Assembly (NCBI GenBank): GCA_949752735.1
Contig: OX457051.1
Coordinates: forward strand, 1,172,501-1,236,500
Source: Lumbricus terrestris
Lineage: Eukaryota; Annelida; Clitellata; Crassiclitellata; Lumbricidae
Direction of reading: 5' to 3'
Length of the DNA: 64,000 nucleotides
Made by a program: the position numbers and the translations under genes. Each line of letters opens with the position of its first letter. Position 1 is the stretch's first letter. A model generated the notes under the pieces. It made no database searches and was not told where the DNA came from. It saw only the letters and a program-made list of their open reading frames with translations. Positions 23,860 through 35,700 of the stretch are shown here, in pieces.

Positions 23860-26649
23860 AGAAAAAGTCGTTCAGCTGAATGTTATTCACTGCTCGGGGA
23901 GCAGTGGCATTGTTCCCGAGAGGCAGATGGCATTCCCTCGTTGAAGAGCCACCGAGATCCGCTGGAACAGGTATGATGTTTCCATTGGATCGTGGGTTGC
24001 GGAAGTTATTCGGCTCCCCAACTCGGAAATGAATTTCTGTCCTTCAGAACACCAAGCGCCGCCGGTCTCCAGGGCGACCGCCACAAAAGCGTGAGTTCTG
24101 GTGATGGTGGCATATTTGATTGTCTTGGACGTAGCAGCACGTTCGGCAGCTTCGCCAGCTACGAAGGATGTATGTGGAAGATGGGACATGGCGTAAGTGT
24201 CGGGCACTGTCACATCCCATGCCAGACATCGACCTCGTGACCAAGGGATGAGAGTTACACCGTCTGGACGCTTGCCGTCTTCTCTGAGTAGACCGAGCGG
24301 TTCTTTGTGAGAAGGGATCTTCGCTCTGCCGAGAGCTCTCCAGATGATGTCGTTAATCATGCTGTGTCTTTGATGTTTTCCGCTTCCTTTTCTGCACACT
24401 AGTCCATGCAGCCCTCTTGCGTCGACACTCTCTCGGCAGTGGTGGCAAAAATGAGGTTGACACAGCGAGGTGCCCAGTCTAACGCCGACTGCGAATCGTT
24501 ATTCCTCGTCTGAGAGACGCAGGCCCAGAGCAGACACAGGGGGAGCAAGCATCCAGTCTCCAGAATGAGGGGCTCGTGAGGCTAGCAGGCGAGCACGGTC
24601 GCATGGCACGCTGGTAGACTCAAGCAGGCCCGTCCAAATCTTTTCTGTAAAGCGACCTTCCCACTCTTTCTGGCTGTGAGATGCTGCTCCAGTTGGTGGA
24701 TCTGCACCTGTCAGGGTTATCCATGCGTTGAGCGCTGAATCCGCAAGATCGTATGGGGCATCAGCTAACTCTGAAGGTAGAATGCTGGCCTGTAGTTCTC
24801 TTGTGCTAGCGGCAGAAGCCAGAAAGGCGGAAAGTGCCAGCGTTGATGCACAACGAAATCCCAGGCCACCATCTCTGACAGGCAAAGAAGCCTGGAGCCA
24901 GCGGTCGTCGTCGAGGTCTACGTTCAAGATGGTTGACAGACCTTCTCTTAATAAGTGGTCGAACCGAGCCAAGCCCGGGCAGTCAGCACATACAGCTGTG
25001 CGCATGCTGTAAAGCAGCTTTGGTACACTCAAGCTGTTTTTGAGCAGAACCAGAGCGTCATGAGTATAGAGCATGGAGAGCCTTGTGATTGCCCTATCTA
25101 GATCGTTGGCCTTCGATCCGACGACCAACTCCACAGCTGGACCTGGCAGCAGAGGTGCACCCAGCAAGGTCAACTCCTCAAGGGTGATGTTCGTAAAACC
25201 TTCAAAAGCCGGGTCATCAAATTGCATCTGAGTGTTGCGGCAGGCTATTTCGCATTTGCTGCGGTTCAGTGTCAAGCCCAGGTCCTTCGCTTCATCTGCA
25301 ATCAGAAGGACATCGGCGGCCACTGTCTTGCTGCTACCACCCAATGTCAGGTCATCCAGGTAACCAACACGCAGCTGTGATCTAAGCTTTATCAAAACAG
25401 GTTGTAAGACAAGGCAGAACTCCAGAGAACCCAAAGGGTCGCCTTGCTGTGTCCCCTCGTCAGATCGTATGATATTCGATCCATAATGTAGGAGTGGACG
25501 GTTGGAGTAGGCAGCGTGAGCAAATCGGTAGAGCTCTGGTATGTCTCTGGCAACTGCCTCTAGGAGCGAATCTCTGCGCAGGGTGTTAAAAGCGTTAGTA
25601 AAATCAGGCTTCACGAGGACGTTGTCTTCAGGCATTGTTGTAACCCAACGGCGCGTCGCATGAACAGCTGCCTCAGCACCTCCTGGAATGCCTACGCCAA
25701 GCTGAATAGGCGCAAGCAGATTAGACAGTCTTGTCACCGCATGCGAATTAGCGCACTTCGCTGCCAGGCGGCGCCATGTGTAGCCCACCGCGATTGGTCT
25801 TATGCCTCCGTCTTTCTTGCTTAAGGCTAAAAGGTTTGCTCCATAGATAACTTCATTCACCTCTTCAGTAAGACCTCCCTTTAAAAGCAGGTTGACAAGG
25901 TCGGACAGATGTTGCTCGATGTTGTCATTCACGCCAAAAGCCACGAGATCCTTTAGGTGCTGTGGCGTCATACCATCGGGACCGCCGGCTGAACCCGCTG
26001 GAAACGAGGAGATTGCCTTGGCGACTTCTTCTTTGGAAACTTGTAATGCGATGAAGCGCTCTGAGCTGTCTGGATCGCACGGAGACCTCCTATCCACTGG
26101 AGCAGGCGGGTGCTTACGCTTAAGCGCGGTCAGAGATTCCGGAGTGTCCAGGGCTGGCTTATCGTCGCTGCAGATGAGTCGGATGGCTGCTTTGAAATTA
26201 CCCTCTTCAAGCTTACTGGCGACTGCCGACGCCAAAAACTTGGCAGGGTCATATTTAGTTGCTCTTGGTTTACTATATGACGTCGAATCTGGTCCTTCGC
26301 TTGTAGAGTAATTCAGCCCCTTCGCTTTCCAATCAGCAATGCGGGACAAGATAGTTTTGGTGATGTTGTGCTTTCGTCCGCCCATTCTTGGTTTAGCCAG
26401 CACTGTTCCTCCGAAAGCCAGCAGGTCAGACCACTTCTCACCGCAGTTTGGTTCCCTCACGATTGCTTGAATCAGGTCCCCTAAAAGTGCTGCGCAGGAA
26501 GGTCTTGCAGCTTTTGGGATCCTTTTAATGAGAAGTCCAGTCGAGACAGGATGAGAGAGGCGCAGAGCGATTGGTGGAACAACTTCATCTGCTGACAGCA
26601 CCCGTGAGAGAGCGACCTGTCCGTTTTCGTCAGAAGGCGACTGAGTTGC

Positions 26650-26741
<92 letters not shown>

Positions 26742-29700
26742 CATCATCATCATCATCAACATCATTGTTGTTGTTGTTCATGGCCTTCTAAAAATATAGA
26801 CATGCAAAGAACCTAATATCAGAGAGTACAGCAGCTCTGGTATTAGGTTCTTTGCCTGTCACTAAATGTAAGAAGCTGAGTTTTGCCTGCCTGATGTTTT
26901 GAATTAACGAAAATTGACTCGTATCCTCCATTCAGGCGTCCCCCGTTACCATAGCAGCCTACTTAGTCTTCTTAACACTAGTATCAGTTCTGCTTATTTT
27001 AGATAGGTCGACATTCAGGTTAATGCATATACGGTTATAATTCATTCAGGTCCTCAAATGCAAAGCATCGCTTCCAAGCGAATTCCGCCTGTGTTGTATA
27101 TCGGGTTAGACGACGACAACAGCACATTTGACATTCCAGAGATGGGTTCAGATTGGTTTCAGATCTACAACGCCATTGCAGTAACACCGGAAGACTGGAT
27201 GATCGAGGTGAGACCATAACTCACAAGATCTACAGTTGTAGGCCTATTATAGCACTGAATTGCATTTTATTACTTTTTCTAAACTTAGCTAACATGACTT
27301 GCCATTGCGTCATGCACATCACTTTATGTCTATATTCCATAAGTTCAGCTAAACATTGTGTTAATCTATGGGTCATTCCGAAAAGAGTTCGTCCGACTTG
27401 CCCTTTGACTCCTTTGCCTGAGACTCCATCCTTTACGGTGTTAACCTCTTTAGGCTAATGTATAAAACATCCGGGTCGATGCCAGTAGGTCTATAGTTGT
27501 CTTCCCGGTCTTTCAACCAGCTATATGCATTACTGTATTGTGCTGCATCTGACCATTTATAAAGCGCTTCACGCAGCAAGAGCCTTTCAGAAGCGCTCCC
27601 AGTGCGTTCAACCCCGAGAGAAAAGGCAAGTTTTCAGACGAGAGAAAGACTAGGAAAGACTACCAGTGAGGATGGCAGAGCGAACTGATGGGGAAATCCA
27701 TTCCATAGGGAAGGACAAATGCAGGCAAATGATATAGATCGAGCCATGGTGGTCCTTACTCTGGGTCAAAGAGGTCGAGCCGATCATAGGACCTAAGAGA
27801 ACGCAGCGAAGTGGCAGAAGGGTTCCATGACACTTAATCCAGCGACACTTAATACCGCGACAGTTAATCCCGTACCAGTTAATCCTGGAGGAAATTAATC
27901 CCGGCGACATTTAATCCCGAATTTGCGATCATCTACCAGACTATTAATCTCGCGACGTTTGATGCCACGACACTTACAGTAATACGACGAAAGTAAAATA
28001 GCATCTTACAACAAGTTAAATTCCATAAAATTATTATTTACAGTAACATTCACTATTGTTGAAAGTACTTCAACCTTTGCAGTCAAAGTAAAGTCCTTTC
28101 CCGTTTCATGAGGAACATAGGGAGGCGCTCATCTCCTTTTCCATGGCCCTGAGCCATCAATGGACGAATCCCAAGGTCCTGGACACGAGGCCAGTGTGTC
28201 GCAGGACTTGCTGTTTACTTCCCAGCTTTCGCCGGTACCAAATTATACTGCTTGGTGACAGAGGCACGTGTGCGTGAACAACTTGCCCAAGGTCGTTAGT
28301 CGTTACCCGGAGTCGAACCCGCAACCTCCCGCTCTGTAAGCGGACGCGTTACCGGTCTGCCACCAGGTCGCAGACAAATAGCAATATAAAACCATTAAAA
28401 TTCTGTGGATTATTATGCAAAGACCTCGTGTCGTATGACGAGCTTTGCAGAGAAACTGAACCGCTTTGCTACATCGCCAAGCTGTTACAGGCCTAGTTTC
28501 ATTGGAATTGTTCGCGATGCTTAGTGTACTCGTAATTTCCATCCATCACAGTTTGGTTGCTTTTACTGCTGCAGCCGAAATTCGCCTCCATGTCACTGCC
28601 TTAACGTAAACTAAACTTCGCAAATCCTGTTTAAAATCATTTAGATCTACAATGATTGTTTTATCTACAGATGTAGCAAAAGTGAGACATTGTGATTTTG
28701 TGCGTTTCAAGTTTCAAATGCATAGTATCGAAACAGCAAGCAGATAGCCATAATTAGAGGCGCATTAGGCGTAGGCCTATGTAGCGGCTGTAGCCTAAGA
28801 CTAGGCATGCATATACTTTCTGTTTCTAATTATATTTCTAAACACTTACTGAGCTGATTTTACTCCTTTTGAACTAGCAACGTTGTACCTGTTGTTAATT
28901 CAATAAATGAATAAAATTATGTCGATAAAATTATATAGGTTTGCACAATGTCACAAGGTGAATAATTTTAACTATGGTTTACATTAGTATATACGATTAT
29001 CATCAACTGTTTTTCAGTGTAGATTCGGAGATCAAACTTGCAAATCAAGTGAAGCTCTTAAACAGATATGGACTTCCTATGGAATCTGTTTATCATTCAA
29101 CCCAGGTAAGCTTGCATGTGTCAATGTTGTAACTTAGGTCCTACAAGAAAGTAGACGAACATTTGGTAAGTAAATAGGCCTACTAGTGATTGACCCACAA
29201 GATACACATTCCATTTCTTAATTAATATGCTGTTTTCTCCTTACTCATTTCAAATCCGATCCAAATCCTACCCCGTGTACCCTATGTCCACTGACTGAAA
29301 TACACACCAGGCAACTGGATCGAGTTTTCTATATTTTTCAGATATATCAATAAATTGCAACCAACGTGCGTAGCTTTATCATCATTCATCAACCTCAACC
29401 CTGCAACCTCCGTCACTCGTTTTCTCTTAACGCGGTCAATACTCTCGTGAAATGATGATTATTATGTTGGTCCTACCTGGATGCATATTTCCAAAATGTT
29501 CATGGCAGCTGCAACCGTAGATTTTTCAGCCAATCACAAGTCAAAATACATATTTTAAGCTGCCATAGCCTAGCCCACAGCCAATGAGAATCGTCGTAAC
29601 TAATCGCTAATAAACCGTGACTTTCAAATTAAATTTTTACGATTGATTTTTGCCAGTTTCGATAATTTCTCTCTAAATATTATTCCTTTATGGTGACATG

Positions 29701-32700
29701 GATTTTGAGACAGATATCCATTTCTAACTGGAGTTTTATGCCAGTATAGGCAACCATTTCGTTTATATTAATAACTAGCTGGGGTACCCGGCGTTCCCCG
29801 GGAATTCTAGGATTCGGGCCGTTCCCTGCCAATCCTTTCCTCCGTCCCTCTCTTCGTCCCTCCGTCCCTCCCACCCTCCCTCCCACCCTCCCACCCACCC
29901 TCCCACTCTCCCACCCTCCCTCCCTCCCTCCTTCCCTCGCTCCTTCCCTCCGTCCCTCCGTCCCTCCATTCCTCCCTCTCTCCCTCCCTCTCACCATCCC
30001 GGGGTGGGAGGGTGGGCTGGTGGCCTTTCTCCAATCTATCTGTCGGTTGGTTTGGGGAGGGAGGGCAAAGGTAGTCGCTACCTTTGCTCTTTTGACAGTG
30101 ATTCTTGTTGTCTCGTAATTTTGGTCGCGTGGCAGTTATACATTCAGCATATTGTCTGTCGTAGGCTTCAGGGTTTGGAATGGCCCATCACGGGATATAC
30201 GGCTGTTCCCTTTATGATGTCCTTAAATTATATATTACTAGCTGGGGCACCCGCCCGTTGCCCGGGAAATTTAGAATTCGACCCGCTATGACCATGACCC
30301 CCCCACACAACACCCCACCACACTCCGACCTCTACCGGTACGCCACCCGAGAAATTTAGGTTTCAGGAAAATTTCCACCCCATCCCCCACTCCCTCCAGC
30401 GCACCACTCCACCCCAACCTTCTCCCACCCCACCACCCACTCCACCTCCCACCATCCTCCTCCACCCCCACTCCCTCCCCTCCACCCCCACACCACCCGC
30501 CCCACACCCCGCCACCCCCATCTCAAACCCCCACCCGCCACCCACATTCCACCCTAACCCCACCCAACCCCCACCTCTCGGCCCTCCACCCCACCCCATA
30601 CCCTCATTCCCATTCCACCCTGCCCCTCTACTCCCTTCGACCTCCCATTCTACCCCACCCCACCCCGCCCCCTCCACCACCAACACCACCCCGCCCCACC
30701 CCACCCACCTCCTCACCCCCGCCTCCACCGGTTAGCGACCCGTGAAATCCGCACTGGCAAAAGATTGTCCTTAAGCAACTCTAAAACTGTTTCAACCGCT
30801 GCTTTTATTCGTATGGGACCGAAAGACGGACTGGAAAACGCTGTTTTTAAACACCTCTAAAACGGGTTCAACCGCTTCTTTAATACGTATTGCGTATGCA
30901 ACCCGAAAGAAGAGCAAATCTCCATCAGGTTAGAAATTATCTTAGCCAAACAAAACTTTCTCCAGATGTTATATGTTTGCAGGAAACATTTTTAAAAGAA
31001 ATATATCAAATGCCTAAACTTGAAAACTATAGTGTTGTTAGAAAAGATAATATTAAACACAGTAGGGGAGGTTTGGCCATTCTAGTTAGAACAAAGATTA
31101 GCTTTACAGTATTAAATATTGATCATATTGAAAATGTTGCAATTTTAGGCATAAATATTAAAACTGAAATTGGTCACTTAGATATTATTAATAAGTATGC
31201 ATGCAGTAATGTTGTAACTTATAAGAAAGTAGACGAACATTTGGTTAGGTAAATACTAGCAATTGACCCACAAGATAAACATCACCTTTCTCAATATGCG
31301 GCTTTCCCTTACTCATTTAGTCATTTCTAATCCGAGCCAAAGCTACCCCATGTACCCCAATGACTGAAACACATCACTCTTGGGTGTTATCTTCATCCTT
31401 TCGCTACTTTTTTATTTCCTCTGAGATTTCACGCTGAGAGCGCCTCTGAATAGCTAGTCTGAAAGAGGCGCTGTACAAATGCTTGTATACAATACAATAC
31501 AATAGAATACACCAGATAGCTGGATCGAGTTTTCTCATTTTCAGATATAGCAATAAATTGCAACCAACGTACGTAGCTTTACAATCATCCATCAACCTCA
31601 ACCCTGCAACCTCCGTCACTCGTTTTCTCTTAACGCGGTCAATACTCTCGTCCGTGAAATGATAATTATTATGTTGGTCCTACCGTGATGCATATTTCAA
31701 TTTTTCTGACTACATGGTAGCAGGTAGCAGCAACCGTAGATTTTCAGCCATTCACAAGTCAGAATGCATATTTTATGCTTATAGCCCACAGCCAATGAGA
31801 ATCGTCGTAACTAATTGCAAATAAACCGTTACTTTCAAATAAAATGTTTACGATTGATTTTTGCCAGTTTCGATAATTTCATTCTAAATATTATTCCTAT
31901 GGTGACATGGATTTGACACAGATATTCATTTCTAATTGGAGTTTCATGCCAATATAGGCAACCCTTTCGTTTACATTAATAACTAGCTGGGGTACCCGGC
32001 GTAACGCGTTGCCCGTGAATTCTAGGATTCGGACCGTTCCCGCCAATCCTTTCCTCCGTCCGTCCCTCCCTCCCTCCGTCCGCCCGTCCGTCCCTCCCTC
32101 CCTCTCTCCCTCCCTCCCTCCCTCGCTACCTCCCTCCCTCCCTCATTAATATTTTCATGTGGCTTTAGTGCTTGTATGAGGACATCGACCAATAGGAAGA
32201 CCCCAAATTGTCACGTGACCTCATTAATATTTCATGTGGCGATAGTGCTTGTATGAGTACATCGACCAATAGAAAGGCTCCAAATTGTCACGTGACCCCA
32301 TTATGTTAATTAGCCACGCCCCTAATTAATATTCATGTTGTGACGTCAGATACCAGAATTGTCTGGACCATTCTAGAAGGTGTATGCGTCTTTGTACGTC
32401 TGTCTGTCTGTCTGCCTGTCTGTCTGTGTGTATACCTAGGTGATTAAGAAGACATTAATGACGTCATGCTTCTGGAACTCTCTGGTTCTTTATGGAAGGC
32501 TGTGGAACAATCGATAATTGCATGCACCCTCTCTGTGTACCTCTCTGTCCTTCTGTCTGCCCCTCTGCATACATATAGCATTAGCAATGCATTAATAACG
32601 TCAGGCTTCCAGAAAAATCCACATAGATTTCCTATTCTTTTACTAACGCCCTCTGGCCATGTGCTCGACATTAAGCGACGTGGCGATGTTATAATTAAGC

Positions 32701-35700
32701 GCGTAGCAGCATATAGGGCGAACAGACTTTTCGACCATCGCCGCGAGAGAAGTAACCGACCAGCACCAAGAGCCGCCGAGAAGCAACCGAGCAGGAGCCC
32801 GAAGGGATGGCGCCCCAGCAGGCCCAGGGTTCTCCTATTAGACTCATCAGATATATAACATATACCTGAGGTATTACATATATCGAGATGGCTTGGGGGA
32901 AAACGCATGCAAGTGGTTGGTTATTGGCTCTAAGGAGCTCTGCGGCAAGAGGTGTTTGTTCGAGCATTGCAAGATCCATCTCGATCGACTACGACGGGGG
33001 CCTGGTACAAAACCATGTACCGGGTGTGGAAAGGGCGTTATAAATGCTTATCTTTTATGCCATGGGTGTGGGTATCGCCTCAGAGTTGTAAGAGATTATA
33101 AGCGGCGTGTCAGAGCCTTCCAGGAAGAGCGTGTCAGAGCCTTCCAGGAAGAATTTACCCGTCTGGCAGATATCGATTTAACCTATTAGAGAAATGGGAA
33201 TACTAGTAAATATACCAGAACAATATGCCCACTGTAAATGATTTACGTGCCCAGGCTAAGGCTTTAGGTTTGAGAGGATATTCCCGGCTCAGAAAGGCTG
33301 AACTCGAACAGCTAATCGCTGACAGAGGTCCAAGGCTCCCGGCTCCAATCCCCCCTCCACTGGCTCCAGTCCCCTCAACTAACTAAATATCGTTATAGAG
33401 AATATCTTAGCCAGACCGCCCCCAGTTCCCACCAGGCCAGCTCCACCACCACCTGTTCCCAAGTTAGCAGCTACAAATGCACCACTGCCCATCATACCAC
33501 GTCCCAGATGGGCACCAGGTCCATTACCACCACCCGCTCCCCGCTCCACTTCCAGCTCCGCTTCCACCCCCTCAAATTCGCCCTATATTCGACTGGGATG
33601 TTAGAGTCCCTTGGCATGTAGAGCTCCCAGCGGAAAGGCCATGGGCTGAGCTCATACTGCGAGCCAAGGACGAATTCGAAGTGGATGGCGCTGCTGCTGT
33701 ATACTCTACATGGTGGACACAGATAGGAGATATAAATAAAGACGAAGAGATAAGAGAGTTAGATGCCACCATGACAGACGATAGAGCAGCACGTCTCCTC
33801 GAGGTAATTCCAGAGGGTGAGTTCTTGTTGAGGATCAAGTTCGTAACTGCCGAGATCCGTACGGGTCCGGATGGGCGGCAGAGGGAGGAGTTGGTTATTA
33901 AAGATAAGCTTACCCCAATTTGCACTGAGGAGAAGAAGGGAAGGCAGGCGGTGGTGATCTCTAAAACCACGAAACCAGGTTTATTAACAGGTATCGACAA
34001 ACGCTACTATGAAAGAGACTACCCCCATACTGCGATAATTTACGGACTCTACCCCATTAGAGAGCCAGATATCGCCAACTTGGCCCCAATGCGCGACGGC
34101 GACTTTAATTGTGTGGCTCAGAGAGTGCTGGAGCACTTTAAGGGCGCCTTGTGTGGCCAGGGTTTGACGGATCTTCGCCGCCAAAAAATACAGGAGTGGG
34201 AGGATAGAGTCCACGACATTGGCGCTACGGTTGCCGATGTGGAGAAGATCATCAAACGACCCATCATCTTGAGGGACATCGCTAGCGAAGATATATAAAA
34301 AAGCGGTATATATGGAAGAGGTAATTATCGAGCCATAGATCTCATCTGCCACAACGGACATGCGTGGTCTAAGTACTTATGTTTCCCACAGGCCCGCACT
34401 GTTCACCTGTATGAGGGCGATGTCTGGGAAGCCATCCGCGAAACCATTCAAGGTGGACCAACAGCAGTCTGGCTAGTGGAGAATCAAGTTAGAACAATTG
34501 ACCAGTTGGTACTCCAAGATGGTCGTACTTACAGAACACGGGAGGTCCACGAGAAAGTCCAGAAGGTCTGTGAAGCCTTTGGAGACGAGTCCCTTGGCGA
34601 CAGGGTCTTCAGTGAGAATCACGCCGGGTCAATTGTCGCCAAAAATAGAAACAGTTGGAAGCCGACTCCGAACAAACTTCTCGATGATATTCAAAAAGCT
34701 TGCGTGGAGCACGAACACGGCGGGCTATGGAATGCGATGGGTTACGACATCGAAGACATAGTCTCTATCGACATGAAAGCATGCTATCCTGCTAGTTTTC
34801 AAGGTGAGGGAGAAGCGAAGCCATATTTCGAGCGCTTCGGGCATCCTCACCACCGAATGACCAGAGTCAGTATTAATGGCCCTCTCCCCAAGGATATTGG
34901 CACCGGATTCGCCGAGGTCCAAGAATGGCAGTTCCAAGTTTGCCACCCTGTCCTACCCGCCTGGTTTGGTAAACATTTTTCAGAAAAGGGCTCGGCCCCA
35001 ACGCAGCTCTTAGTCTTCCTCGTAGATAGCGGCATTCTCTTCAACCTGAAGATCCGCGAGGCCATCGTGGATTTTGAGAAGCAAACCGAGGTCTGGCTCT
35101 TGGAAGATCGTACCCAAGGATGTATCATAATAGGCAAGCTCACGCAAGGTAGTAAGACCGGCGGTAAAAGCCTATCCAGGAGGCTAGTTACAGACCAGGG
35201 CGAGCTAGACTTCCTTATATGAGACACTAACCGCGCCCACACCCTAGTTGGCGCATCCCAATGCCCTCTAGGGCATATCCTCGCATATTTCGACGCATCG
35301 AAGTCTCAGTACACGCATCTACGTGCAAGCATGTTAGCCTACGCGCATATAAACCTGATTACTATGATTCAGCGATTTACCCATGCAGCTGCTGTCCGAG
35401 TGGCAACAGACTCCATATACATCAGGAAAGCTGCGATGAGTAACCTCCTGAATGTAGCGGCATATGTACTCCCCGCCCTCCCTAGGAGTGATTATGCCGA
35501 CATGGATGATATCCGAATAGCTATCGCCGAAGAGGCAACTCGAGCAGCCGGAGCTGAGAAAGTTATCCATTGGGGCTGCGACGACCTCCCCTCAATATGG
35601 ACGGGGGGGGGATCCTGTTGATTCCTTATCAGGCGAGGATTGGGCCAAGTACTATGACCGCGAATCGCTGCCAGCGGATTATATACCACCCGCGTATTTG

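Noticed and set aside
26655..26781. Poly-Asn, poly-Ile and poly-Tyr reading frames over (ATT)n tracts (also 17501-17686, 20962-21258)
   Set aside because: They are translations of microsatellites in different frames, not proteins.
29680..30728. Gly/Arg- and Gly/Trp-rich minus-strand frames
   Set aside because: They follow from CCCTCC and CCACC repeats and carry no domain.
32466..32858. 130-codon plus-strand frame before the compact element, with an Arg/Ser/Pro-rich end
   Set aside because: Its first half runs through the tandem repeat and no family is recognised; a real basic protein in the second half cannot be excluded.
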